Shown: in pieces, positions 25,001 to 38,300 of the stretch | How positions within the stretch are numbered: position 1 is the stretch's first letter | Layout: each line of letters starts with the position of its first letter | NCBI GenBank assembly: GCA_016785225.1 | Contig: JAFBJZ010000660.1 | Location: forward strand, 4,711,001-4,775,000 | DNA from: Psettodes erumei | Lineage: Eukaryota; Chordata; Actinopteri; Pleuronectiformes; Psettodidae | Direction: 5' to 3' | DNA length: 64,000 bases | Program-made: the position numbers and the translations under genes | Notes under the pieces: generated by a model | What the model saw: only the letters and a program-made list of their open reading frames with translations | Told to the model about the DNA's origin: nothing | Databases searched by the model: none

Positions 25001-27898
25001 GTCTCCTAAGAGTTTGTTACTGCGACGGATGTTGAAAGTGACCAACATGCAGTGTGTAACAACAGCAGCATGTGTGTGCCTGTTTGACAATGAATGGGAG
25101 GCTAATAGAGGGGCCCCTACGAGTGGTAAAATAGCCCTCCTGCAGTCTCTCTACCTTTCATGTGCTAATATTGCAGAGGTTATGAGTCCCAATACCATCT
25201 ATCTTCACACAGATGCTTGAATGAGAGGACCCCCCCCACACACACACACACACACAGACATTAGCAGCACAGGGCATGGGGCCTTCCCTCCACAAAATAA
25301 CACTGGTTGTTGACCACATTCCTTCACTGTGATTCTGTTTTCAAGCCAAGGAAAAACACAGCAAACCATGGATGTGAGGTATGGGTGGGACACAAAGGAG
25401 CCACGCACTCAGGGGACAGGAGGATGCCACGGTCTGCGGGGCCCCGAGAAACCGAAGCACCGCCACCTTTAAACCTCATCCACATATCACACATTGTGCA
25501 GCCCTTTATCTCCATTCCTTTCGGGATTATCACCCACACCCTAAGTGGTTGATCTATCCATGGTGCCTCCATGAATGGCAAATTGAATGTCCCACCATAC
25601 ATAGCTCTGAGTGCTATGTGACGGGAGGGGGAAACAGAAGACCATGAAGGATGTGACTAACCAGAAGAAGAAAGAAACAATTACACCATTATCTCGAGAT
25701 GAAAGTGATATACTGTACTTGCCTCATCTTCAGTACCACAGACTATTTTTTTTTTACCATGAGGTCGATCACTATAGAGACTCCTCTGTTGGGCTGCAGT
25801 GACTCAGTGCCTGAGCACGCTGTCCAGATGCGACAGTCAGGGAGGTCTGGTGACTTATACCATGCACAAATATTGTTCCATCTCAAACATTTAAAATAAA
25901 CAAAGCGCAGAAATGGACATTTGACCCTACAGTACATCTGAAGAACAATTACATTTGACACCCAAATATTTGACATTGTCTTTATTTCACAAGATAATTG
26001 TTTTTCTTTGACCTGGTTTCCAATTTGGCAAAGATTATTTGATCTTTGGTATATTTTCAAACTCAGCCAAATGAACTACATTTCTCAGACATAGTGCTAC
26101 AAAGAAGGCATAACACAATTTAAATTCAGCAAAATGGATGGAATTATAAAGTTCAGTATCTCCTTATATACAACCTTGTGAAGGATGTATTCATCTCAAG
26201 TATGTGTTGTGACAGATAACTAATCCAACCATAACTATTGATCTGAACAGAGAGAGTATTACAGTATCTGACAATCACTTACGAGTCAGTCTTTACAGTA
26301 CAGCTAGGCCAAAGGACGAGAAGTGCAACATCCAACTTAAGCATGATCTCACATCACACAGACCCCAGCTCCAGCTTCCCTCTGGTGTTTCACAAACTGC
26401 CCTTGAGTGTCGTACACTGCATTTTGCAGGAAACCCAATCACACCATGGAAGTGAAGCTGTGATACTGAAGCCAAGTGCACAGAGGAATATTAAAGAGCA
26501 TCTACCTTTCAGTCTGCTCTGCACATTTGTTTCATCCATCTGGCCAATTTAATGAAGCTTTCCTGGAATCACAGCTATTGTTATAGGAGAATGCAACCTC
26601 ACAGACAAACCCGTTGTTCTGCAGCAGTTTGCATAAAACACATCAAAGAAATGAGAACAAAGGCTTTCTGATACCCAGACTGGAAGGAATTCCATATCAA
26701 TCTGGTATGAATTGTGCAATATATAAATGCCTGCTTATTGCTGACCCCAGTATAGAGGAGGAGTATTTGGCTACTGCCTGTTAATATCAGGAAGTATTTT
26801 AAGGGGAAAAAAACAATTTCCTTCATAACCATCGCAAATTAAATTTATTCCTAAAATAAACAATTGGAGCATGTGTATTTCAGTGGGTGATCTTCTGACA
26901 ATTCCAGTTTGTACAGCTCATAAAAGCCGTATCCAAGCTGAGTTACAAGTAAGAGCGATGAACTTGAGTATTACAACACTGCTGTGAAAGCCAGCTACAA
27001 AAAAGTTGGACACGACCAAGACAGATCTGGCAAGAGTCTTGTCTGAAAGAGGCTGCAGGGGAGTGTTTTTCTTATTTCGGCCTCTCCGTGGAAGTTCACA
27101 AATCAGAATGCCTTTTTCATGGTTTCTACAAGACTGATCTTACAGTACAGTACAGTATAACACTGCCCCCTTGAAAATAAATATTTCCATTTTATTTTTC
27201 CATGTATAAAGTCTGTGTACATTGGCACAGAGACCAAACAAAAAACATAAATGCAGTGAATTAAAAGAACAGGAAAGAAAAATGAGCTGAAAGTGATTCA
27301 CAACCGATTCAGGCAAAAACTTAATCTGTGACATTTAACAGCTGCAGCTGGAACTTTGTTAACAAGGTACAGACACATGACACATTAAAGCTGGAAACTC
27401 TACTCTAGAAGATTTATATTCAGTTAAGAGACTTACACTATGTATGTATGTAACACATCTAGATTGCATCTTTACATTTGAAAGGGCTATATTTGTTTGT
27501 CTGACGGTTGGTTTCTGGGTTGTGTGTTTCCTCACACATGGTTTGGATTAATGTCTGTGCTCCAAATAGTGAGTTTCATCAAGCTTGAAAAATGCTAAAC
27601 AACAACAACAAAAAGTTTAACAAGTATAGGTTAGGTGTGGCAAATCTGAACACATCGGTAAAAAGATATACACTTTCTCAAGATAAACTGTGTGAAAGCA
27701 ACATCACATCATTCAACAGCTCAAATGGTCAGTGAACCCAAATCATGAATATAGGGAAAAGAAAATTTATTTCCAAAGGAGATGGTGAAGTCATGGAAAT
27801 GGCGCAGATTTAACAAAGCACATAAACTCTATTTAAATGATGGGTCAAATAACCCTACTGGAACTTTATTATCTCTACATTTATGCTGTTTCTCTGCC

Positions 27899-27942
<44 letters not shown>

Positions 27943-28439
27943 CACATCATAAGCATTCACTCGGTCACGCCTCACTTTCCCAAGCTGGAAACATGAACAA
28001 AGCTGGCAACGCAGCCAACATTTGAATCCACCAGCTCTCTGCGTGTAACTGAAGATGTCTGTCCACCTGCAACAAGAGGCCGAGCTGTGACGCTGTTTCT
28101 TCTCAAACTGAAACTGTCCCAGGCATTTAAAAAGAGACGCACTGTCCTTTCCTCAGTGCACTTTTCCTTACAAACTACAGCTGGAGAAGCCACAGCGTAC
28201 GTTTTCAAATGATGAGAGCCTGCAGGGCTGACCTAATTTGGAGACTTGGTAGCGAGAATAGGAGAGAAAAGTAAAAGCAGAGCGCTAGTCATGGGACCTG
28301 AGGTCCAGACAGCAGAAGTTCCTCTGGAGAAATGAGAAACGTTATGAATTCGCTGACAGCTCATACAAAACTTCTTTGGTTGTGGTTGCTTTTGATTTTG
28401 ATACTCACTTCAAGGACCAGCTCCACATCATGAGAAATG
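22001..28439. other. Intergenic, no gene recognised
   Basis: No coding exon is supported. The stretches 24890-25000 and 25090-25200 are unique-looking and TAAT-containing and could be conserved elements. A C-run joined to a (CA)n lies at about 25231-25257. The rest is plain AT-rich sequence. Confidence 0.5.
27902..27940 (+). repeat. (AC)n microsatellite
   Basis: An uninterrupted AC run of 39 bases. Confidence 0.95.
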
Positions 28440-28620
28440 AGCTTATATATTGGCTTTCTTGCGAAGACCTAGCTTAGCATAAAGATGGAAACAAGGGGAG
28501 AGTGCTTGCTTGGCTCTGTCTAAAGGTAACAATATATGTCTACCAACAACTTGAGAGTTTATTAATTAACACTTCTCAATAAAATTTAATTGCACTAGCA
28601 GTTGCCTGGACCAGGTGCAA
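28440..28620 (+). repeat. Fragment of a common fish interspersed repeat
   Basis: The phrases CTAGCTTAGCATAAAGATGG, AACAAGGGGAGAG, TTGGCTCTGTCTAAAGGTAAC and TTATTAATTAACAC occur in the order seen in a very widespread teleost non-autonomous repeat. The copy is diverged and its ends are uncertain. The family match is from memory of the repeat's recurrent phrases. Confidence 0.6.
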
Positions 28621-31312
28621 AGTCTTTTTTTTTTTTAAAAGCCAAGAAAAAAATAATTTCTAATATTTCTAATAGAGCTAAATCGGCAACCCTCACCCTT
28701 TTTAGGAAGGAATGTGCTCAGTAAATAGTTTGTGCCTCTGTCAAACTACTGCCAAGCAGTCAGCCATATCCGTCTTTCACAAACCCGCTGCCAGCTTTTC
28801 AAGGCCACTGGCACAAACAGTCATGTCGGCATAGGCATCCTCCTTTCCTGACATACACACTTACGCCCACAAGCATGCAATCGGGGCCCTGCCCACCTTC
28901 AGAGGGTCTAATTTTCACAGTTGTGGACAAATCTCTCTGTTCTCTCTAAGCGGCAGGAGTTTCATCAAGTCCTAAGAAAAGCACTGCGGTGACATCCATT
29001 TCTGCTCTCACGTTTGATGGTTAACTTAATACACAATTTCTATCAGCCCCCAACTCTCCTGCAGGGTTTTTATTACTTGCATCCAACCATCAAGAGTTAG
29101 TAAGAAAATAACTGTTGTCAACATGTCATGAATGAAATTTCCCAACACAATAGCACTGACACACAAGTGAAAGCTGCGGTTAATATTTGTCAGAACAAAA
29201 GAAGCACAGCTGTCAAAAAGGCGTTTTATGTGTGTAAAAAAACTTAAATGATAGATTTTATTGCATATCTTTGTCATCATCCGTGTCCTATGAAGTTAAA
29301 GGGTATAACTGTTCAGAAAAGATGAGATTGCTGATAACTCACAGGTTTGTCCTTCATAGAAATCACCTCTAACATATTTAATGGATGTAAAAGAAGATTG
29401 AACTCTTTGACAGAAACACCTCATGTTAAGTGATGTAATTGTTAGTGATAAAACCAATGGGATGACAACCTTTAACAATTTAAAGATGTAGGGCAGATGA
29501 GCGTGAGGAGCAAGGCAAGAACAGGGCATCTCTTCTTCTTTTCAACAAAAATGACGGAAAACTTAAGAGAGAAAAGAATAATGAAATAAAAGTGGACCAA
29601 AGCAATGCAAAGCAGTGTACAAAAAACTGTCTAACTAAAGGCATGTGTGTGTGTGTGTGTTAGAGAGAGATGAGTGGCTGCATTGTGTATAATTTCCTCT
29701 GAGGTGAAAGAGCATCTCACACCTTCTCATGCCTGTTAATTTCACTCCAGAGATCGAAGCAGTTATTGCAGTCCCGTTCAGTAATTACACTGCGGTACAG
29801 AAAATGCTTAAAGTTACCCCCATGTTATCATGGCAGTTCAGCCCTTGGGATGGAACAGAAAATTGCTCTCAGTGATATTTCTTATACACTCATCACTTTG
29901 GGTCTCAGTGCGTATTCTGTAGTGTTTTTGAAAGTGAAACTGAATCCAAATGGTGTTGCGCAAACAGCAGACACAGTAAACAGAGCAAACAGTTTACCTA
30001 AATTCTTATTGGGCTATTTCACGAGGGACATATGCCTGATTCCTCCCCCTGCTCATAAATCATTTTAGTCTGAAAAGAGTATATTTCATTAAACTCATGT
30101 GAAAACCAGTGCAATTCTCAGTCCAACTAAAACTGATTCAGATTTTTCCCAGCACTGCATCCAATAAAGCATGACATCTTCCACATGGTTCAGAGAAAGT
30201 CATCACAGTTCTCAGGCTGCATTTTTAAAAGGGCTTGTTGCTGATCTAATGATAAAAATGCACAATAATTAGCGTCTTGAGGCTTGAGCTAAGACTGGAG
30301 AAGACTATGAGTTTGTAGTCATGGGAGCTGGTCTGTGCAGGTACAAGGAGGCTCCAAGCTAAATGCTAACAATCGCAAATTTAGCAAATGTTCATGGGCA
30401 CCATCTACGCGTCTGAACCAAATTTTTAATTCAACAGTTGTCGCAATATTTAAGATACGGCCACGTCATTTGATTATTCAAGGAAATAAATATAAAGTAA
30501 ATATTAGGATTCTGCCAAACAAAATGAACATGCATACATAAGCAAAGGAAATGATCATTGTAAGTGTGACTTAAGATACTATCATGGCAGAACACTATTG
30601 TTCCATTTGAGTAAATGTTTATAGAAACACATATGGCTTAATTGGCTCGCCGGCCATTTTTATCAGCAAGAGCTCCCCAAAGCGAATTCCAGCTATTTTT
30701 TGTTTGGTCTACTGTTCATGATGATTAGATTGCAAAATATTTTTAATCTCTATCTCTGTCTTGCACAACAACAAATGTAGTTTCTGAATGACAGTGCATG
30801 GGAAATTTAAGGCATGTGTGTTTAAGAAAATATAGGGTATTGCGTTTAAAATAATTCAGGATGAAAGTTGTTGTGAATAAAATATGTCTGTTTTTGGAAA
30901 TTGTGTTGAGTGTTTTGAGAAGCAGACTTTTGTCCTTCTTTCGTTTTGTGCTGGAAATACACACACACACATCCACCCACACACACAGCAGTGGGCCAGC
31001 AGCTTGGCTCTCTGCAGACAACCACAGACCCTGAGGTCTGGAAACGCTTCACTCTTTTGGTCTTGCAGAGATGCTTCACAACGATGCAGCAGCCTCGACT
31101 CAAACCTGCCACCACAGGCAGTGCGGATTAAGCCACAGCGGAGAAAAGGAAAGCATTTGATTTTCGTGAAATGAAGTAGTCAGCATGAAAGAAGAAGAGA
31201 TCGCACTTGTAAGGAAGCGCTCAGGGAGAGTCGCACAGCAGAGACTGACCTCCAAACCTCCAAAGAATGGAATGGGAACCTGTTTAGGTTTCTCATGTTC
31301 TGGGAGAATGTT
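28621..31312. other. Intergenic, no gene recognised
   Basis: No exon is supported. Short CA and TG runs occur near 29645 and 30960. The stretch 28840-28960 is non-repetitive but uncharacterised. Confidence 0.5.
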
Positions 31313-31420
31313 TGTATCTCCACCAAGAAGGTTATATTTTGGTTTCAGTCAGTTACTCTGTCTGTCCAGATGGATTAGCAGTATACCTCATAAACCTGCA
31401 AACAGATTTAAATAATATTT
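31313..31420 (+). repeat. Diverged interspersed-repeat fragment
   Basis: CCACCAAGAAGGTTATATTTT followed by a short spacer, GTCTGTCC and a GGATTA segment resembles a frequent fish repeat phrase of the type AAGGAGGTTATG...TCTGTC...GGATTA. The copy is short and diverged, so the assignment is tentative. Confidence 0.4.
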
Positions 31421-33079
31421 TGTGAACAGTATTTTTGCAATGTTGACAAAACATATTATTTTGTTACATTCAGCTAAATGGCTAACACTGAGCTCAATAT
31501 TCCCTAATATTTGCATATGGAGCTTTCGACACACCTGAGTCGATTCCATTAAAAAAAACTATGATGAAAGTTACAAGTAAATAACAGGTTAAGTTACATT
31601 ACTGTTTTTTGGCACAATCAAAGTGTCAGATTTAACACCTATAGATTCATTTGTCATCCCAGTGACAGTTAGATAAGAAGCAGCAACCAAACGGCTGGGA
31701 CAAACATGAATAACTTACATAAGTTATTGCAAAAAGGTAGGCTAACCTTAACATTAACAATACGGGTTGCAGATGTGACTGTAATGTCAATGTAACTTTC
31801 AGCCGGCTGTTTCTTGTTCACAGGATATCAGTGAGAACAAGTGCAAGTCAGCAATCTTAATCTTTACAGATGTTCACAAAGGAAAAGTCGGCATCTAATG
31901 TTTTCGAGTTAACCCCACGCAGCGGGACTCAGTGGGTTACTGGAGCATCCAGTATATACTAATGCACTGGAAATGACCTGTACAACATCAAAGTGTAGAA
32001 TGTTGTGACCCTCTACAACCACATTACAGAGCCACATGTCCATATGGGTTGTATGGTCCTAACTCCTCATGTAGTCTATGATATTTGCAGTCATGACTGC
32101 AGGGAACACAGGAGCAAGATGCATGGCTGCTCTGGAGGGATGGGCTCTCTGGGGAAGCACAGTATCTGTTAAAACAGATACTGAGTTTGTTATTTTAGCT
32201 TCAGGGGGGAGAGAGGATCTGTTGTCAGATGTAACTGCGGGGGTGCTGGTGTGGAAGTTTATTTGTCTTTCTCCCCGACAGAGGCTGTTATCAGTCAGTT
32301 TTAGTCAGAGGGAATCGCCAGCAGCTTTCCGCCACTGATCATAATCCAATAAAACATCACCTGCAGATGGCTGTGAGTCCCACTGATGCTGGTTCCACAG
32401 ATATAAACTGTGATCACACAAAGGCAACCAAGCAAACAACCATGTGAAGTGATAACTATAACAACTACTTTGGGTCACACTGGGCACCATGGGAACCGGG
32501 GTTTGACATCTTAGACTTTTCAAGGTCAGTTTCTTAATTGTGCAAATTTGGCAACATACATCATCCCCCTCCTACAGGAAACCCTGAAACATTTAGATCA
32601 TATGCCACAAAACTGCGCCACTTAAACTAAATCAAATTTGTCTTCTGTGTTGACAGCTCATGCAGGCAGAGTGACCCATTGCACCAATTCAGAGGAAACA
32701 AAACTGGGATACATTGGAAATTAATTTCATTGAAGGGTTTGGATGCTGTTTTTACAGAATGTAGCTGCGTGGTCTGGGACCGCTGTGTCTTGCCACATCT
32801 GGTTGATTTTAGCTCAGTAAGTTCAAGATATGTTGTGGGATACGGGATGTTAATGAAACCCATCACAAAATGAATATATCAGGGAAAGTGTTGTATCATG
32901 ATACTACATTGCAACCTCATGCAGTATCATGCCTGAGGAGGCTTGTTAAAAATGCACACAAACACACCACTTGGAACTTGAGTCTAATACAAACTGCTTG
33001 GCATTAGTGAGGATGTTTAGTTTCAGGACCCCCCAAAACCTTCAGGGAAAATGGGCAGTGCAGGACCCTGATACCCCAC

Positions 33080-33092
33080 TGACCTCTGACCT
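33080..33092 (-). promoter_or_regulatory. Perfect DR1 nuclear-receptor motif
   Basis: TGACCT C TGACCT is a perfect direct repeat with one-base spacing of the AGGTCA half-site on the minus strand, the class bound by HNF4, RXR and PPAR heterodimers. It lies in intergenic DNA, so its target gene is unknown. Confidence 0.4.
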
Positions 33093-35226
33093 CTCAGAAG
33101 GGCTCTGAAAACAGAGACGCTCGTGCATTTAAACAAAAAGATATAGGTATAAATTTAAACAGAGAAGAAGAGTTGAAGGGAAGCTGAGAAGGAGAGGCAG
33201 CGGGAGCCCGAGGGAGAGGGCGGTGGAGGGAAAAGAGTCAGTGCAGGACAGGAAGGCAGAGTGTGGCCTTCGGTAAGTGTTAAGGATAATAAAGAAGGGC
33301 TTAAGAGGCTTTAGGGGCTGATGGTGGATAACAGCAGGACAAATGAGAGGTCCTCTCTAACAGCAGCGCTCGACTGACCACAGCTGAGTCAACAACATCA
33401 CCGCGGGAAATCTGAATACCTGGATGGGAGGGGAGCAAGACGAGGTTGTTGTGTCTCCAAGTGTGAAAACTCCATCTCATCACTGATAGTTTTGGTATTT
33501 TATGCACTATTAAAATGATTTACAGTGCATGAGAAAGAGGTAGTAAGGGAAAGAAACTATCACTGATATAGTTCCATGTGTTATCCTTATCTGTTGTAAG
33601 TATTCATAAATATCAGTGATATATCAGTCAGTGATGCTATATTTTAACTTAACAACTTAATTTAATCATTATTGCATGACAATGAGGATCCTGTAAATTT
33701 TAAGGAAGTACTTATTTTAACCCAAACCATGAACTTTTTTCTGAACCGAAGCAAGTAGTTTTTCATGCCTAAACCAAACCAAAAATGTGACAGTTACACA
33801 ATCCTAACTGTGAGTTGAGACGAAGGTGTGGTACTTCTATCACTGTTAGACTGTCATGGTTATTTGAGGACAGGGACAAACAACCTGCATGGTTCTTTAT
33901 GTTGGATATGCTTTGTATCTTTTGTGTTCAATCTGACAGAACCAGGCTAGCTTTCCAATGTTTTCAGTCTCCATATGAAACTCAGCAAAAAGGCTGAACT
34001 ATTCTTACTTCTAAAGTTTTAATTCAAACTACTTTTTACTCAAGAGATAACCAAAGGTGAGAGATTAAAATGCTTGTCCCACACAGTTTATCTGAAAACC
34101 AATTGCAGCTCAGCCCAGGTGGCAAATATCCAATTTATTTGAATGGTCAATGAATCAGCATCAGTGCGTCATAGAAACTTTCATCCTATGGGCATCAAGC
34201 TGCCAGATCGCCAGTGTTTTCTTTAAGAGAGGGAGGTGATCAACAAGGGATTACTGAGAGTTGGACCAAATCATGTACATTGTGTGCCAGCTTTCTGAAG
34301 CAATGAGAACATGCCAGCATTCATAGAAAACTACTCAAACCTTCTGCATTACACACAAAATGAAAAGGATGTATTAGATCACACTGGACAAGCACACAAA
34401 CTAGAACAAACATCTGTGTTTCATTTCTGCGGGAGCCAAAAACTTGTCGGGTTTACTAAAAATATTTTGCATCCAAACAACAGATGTTAGTAGTGTTAAA
34501 TCAGCTGCTTTTTCACTGGTAATTGTCAGACAAACACATTTTCCATGTGAGACACAGCATTAGCGCTGATGAGCAGGTGAGACCTCACACAGTTATGTTG
34601 ATATAGTGCAACCGTGCACGAAAAAGATCAAGTAGTAATAGCAAATAGAGTTACACTGTTTCCAGTTTGAGCACAGACTTTCTGGAAAAGATAGCTTTTT
34701 TTGAGTTGCTGCTCATAACACATTTCCTTGGCAACAAAAAGAAGAATGTGCTTGAATCATTACTCATTTTTGACCAGTTTGTTTGAAAGCTGTGGTGTAC
34801 ACTGGCATATGCCCTCTACAAATGAAGACATGAAAAATAACAAAGTATTTTCACTTTGTGTATTCTTCTCTGAATACCTCTGAGAGATGAAGATTCCCTG
34901 GATGCAGACTCTGGTGCCATCAACAGAAAAAAAGAAGAAATAAATAGAGCTGTTTTTCTGCAGAGGTTTTCAACACAGCTTTCTCTCCTAATGGTTCATT
35001 TTGGTTGGCAGCATCTCTGAGTCTTTCGTGTGAGCACAGAGTTTTCATATCTTTTAGCAAAAGGGTATGGTAAAAAAACAAAAAACAAAAAAAAAAACAA
35101 CTGTTTCCAGACTGGCACATTCATTTTCAATATTTCATACATATTCAATATACATCAAGTTATGATCAATAAGAATTTAATAATAACAGACAATAGTCCA
35201 AAGTCATATTTTATGACTAATTTGTA

Positions 35227-35269
35227 ATCAAGCTTTAAAACTAGAGTATTCTCTAACTTAAAGCTTGAT
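35227..35269. repeat. Inverted repeat, 12-bp perfect arms
   Basis: ATCAAGCTTTAA (35227-35238) and TTAAAGCTTGAT (35258-35269) are exact reverse complements separated by 19 bases. The loop itself contains AGAG...CTCT, so the RNA form would fold further. No gene context. Confidence 0.75.
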
Positions 35270-37849
35270 GACCTTGTTCCTTTCTGTTTCCTTCTTTGGA
35301 AGCTGTACACTCTCATTTTCAAACCACCTGATTGCGCTGCAAAGCCAAAGGAACATTTGGATGATGTTAGGATGATTTATTTTTAATGAAATATACTGAC
35401 CTTGCAGAATGAAAATGTCTAGAACATTTCCTCTTCTCAGTGTCACCCTCACTATTGCACTTTTTTTTCAATCCACATTAACACATTAATCACAGCACTA
35501 AGTACACTTTTTCCACCTGTTCCTGCTATTGCCTGCCTGTTTTTCTCTCCTTTACGGAGGGACAAAAATGTTCTTCGTTTGTATGACTACATCACTACAA
35601 GCAGTCATTGCACCACACAAAAGAACAATTATTTGTACTCTAATGATTGGAATTGAATTGAATAATATTTCATTTTCTGATAAAGGCCGATATACAGGCC
35701 ACCATGTGAATAAAGGGAGTACTGGCACTGATTTTTTTTCCACTTCAGGAACTGTTTCAGTATCTGAAAGAATTAATGTCAATGGGGACATAACAAATAA
35801 ATATACACTTGAACTATTTTACAGCAGAAGTGGCCAGCTTCTTCTGAGAATCACTTTGTTTACACTGTGTGAAGAAGTGTTGCATTTTCCTGTTTTTCCT
35901 TCACACGGTGTTTCACTGCTCTCAGTCAGAAGTTCCCTCTCACATCCACTCCAAACACAACCCAGGTCATCACAAACATGTGGCAAGATAACAAGACCCC
36001 CATTAACCAGGATCATGACTCCCCTCAGGATATTACAGAGGGAGGCAAAACTCATTCTGGACAATAAAAAATGCCCTGACACAGGAAACACGATAAACTG
36101 TGCTGAAAAGCGACAATAAAATGGCATGACCTAAGCACTTTCTACTAAACTTAGACTGCAGGCAAATAGTGAATGGGTACAGGAGTTGTGAGGTCTGACA
36201 TGAGAAAGTTCAGTGCTCGCAAAACTGAGATTTACAAAAAAACAACATTATCAATCAACAGAGGGAAAATAACAAAAACAATGAAATAGCAGGCCTAGGG
36301 TTTTTCTTATGAACAACGATGAATCAGCTTTCATACTGCAGTTAAGCGTGTGCAGTGATGATAGTGTAGTGCGATCACATATGCTTATTTGCTTTCTTGC
36401 AGTATGTTAGATGAAAAGATCAATGACAAATGACTTAACCTGTTACTGAGCTGAAGAGTTACAATCAGCACAGGACATTGCAGCCGCATAAGAGGTAAGG
36501 CAGTCACTTACTGATGTGCATACTGAGGGATATTTGCTCAGTGATCACTTAACTTAGAAAAAAAAGTGAAGAAAGTACATAGTCTAAAAACTGAACTTAT
36601 TCAAATCAACAAAGCATTTTGCAGTTTCCAGCTCTCCTGCTTGTATTCATTCCAAGGTGGGTTTTCTACCCGCTTTATCAATTAACACATCCCTGATACA
36701 GGAAGCCAACAGAGCTGAGTGAGGTGAGCCAGGAAGGAAGGATATTTGTGGGTAAGGGGAGGAAGGGAGGAAAGGGACATGTTTTTTCCATGGTTGGATC
36801 CCTTGTATGTATTAAAGTGTGAGCTGGCAGCACAAAGGATGTAGTGGGGGAAAGAAGATGCACAAAGACACAATAAGATGGAGAAGAAAAGCAGGCATTT
36901 TACGGTTACTAAATTTGTCCATTCCCTTTCACGCTTCCTGGTCTGAATGCTCCCTTCTGACCTGCAGTACAAAGCGAGCATTTATTTTTCCTCACTGATA
37001 TGACTCCTTTGCTGATTCTTCGGCCCAGAGCTGATATCAGATTAGGTTGCGTAGCGGCTAATACACTCTTGGCTCTAAGACATGGCAAGTTATCTATTCC
37101 AGAGTCGGCTTTTCACTTTCTCAGGGATACTCCTCATTTATCTGGATGTGGCTTCAGTGTATATAAATAAATCTACTGTGCTACAGTCTAGTGCACTCGT
37201 GGCAAGAGGTGTGCAGTGGCCTAAAACTCTACAATAAGGGTCACATGTTGGTCACAACCTTCTCAGTCTTGACTCAGTAGTTTGTGCTTACCCAGCTTAT
37301 TCAGTGTACTTTACATCCATTGATGGGACACATAAAACGTTTCTAATCAGAGCCTGATGTGCAGTAGATTTGCCAAGTCTCTGTTGAAAGTCTAGAAACC
37401 AGAACATGCTGGCAGAGAAAGGGCTTCATGAAAAGAGGTGACAGAGAATACTGGCTGTCAATCTAAGTAAGTCACTGCTGAGAGGAGATCAGGCTGATTT
37501 CTGTAAGAAAAGGATTAAGTGTTGCACTTCATATATTCCTGTAATGCACAAGACTGGTCAGTGCTTCACATGTTATCTTAGTGCAGCTGGGAATTCTTCA
37601 GAATCCGCCATTAAATTTGGGTCTCAGATGGATGACAGCATGTTTGCTTTGGTCCACTAAAGAAATCAGATCATCTTGTTCATGCGCTGTGTTTCCCTGG
37701 TTGCTTTTTCTCATCAAATTGAAGATTAAAAATGGGGTTCTCCACACATGTGTTAGAGATTTAATTAAAGTTGAAGTAGAGTAGCTAAATAGCAGTCGAG
37801 AGTGTGAAGAGTGATGCAGATTCTCTCCTTTTGCATCCACTGGGGGCAG

Positions 37850-38300
37850 CCATTTGGGCCTTCCTCTTATCAGCCTTTGAGTGGAGCCACTGCTACAGGC
37901 CCTGCGGCTCTGCTTGCTTCTGGCTGCATGGCATCTCGCGGAGGGGGGGCTTCTAATTATGCTAAGTGAGGACAGGGGCCAAGTCGGTTGACAATAAAGG
38001 GTAAGTGTGGCAGAGGGGCACGAACAGAGGAGTGAACAGTTAACAAAGCTATGGGCTAATTTATGGCCTCCGGAGCAGATGGGGGCTTGGTCCCAGGCCC
38101 TTGGTCATGAGGGACGCCCTGCCTGGTCTCAACACCCTGTAATCCTACCCTGGAGTAAATCAAGCACTCAAAAACCTGACAGACTGAAAGCTGTGCGGGC
38201 AGCCTATCATCCCCCTGCTACATTCTACAGGCCTGGAGTAAATCAGCTGGGCGTCAGAGAGAAGGAGAGGCACACGAAGGGAGTGATGTACAAAGGGCTC
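37850..38300. promoter_or_regulatory. Candidate conserved non-coding element
   Basis: A non-repetitive block of higher GC than its surroundings, with clustered homeodomain-like cores (TTCTAATTATGC near 37955, GGGCTAATTTATGG near 38055). It has no open frame of note. Conservation is inferred from texture only. Confidence 0.3.

Larger units (their letters stand above)
31421..37849. other. Intergenic, no gene recognised
   Basis: Contains an 11-bp hairpin at 32160-32183, a DR1 motif at 33080-33092, a 12-bp inverted repeat at 35227-35269 and an unexplained open frame of 196 codons at 35529-36119 with no recognisable domain. No spliced gene model could be built. Confidence 0.5.

Noticed and set aside
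32160..32183. 11-bp hairpin with a 2-base loop
   Set aside because: Real but short, with a loop too tight for a hairpin RNA and no gene context.
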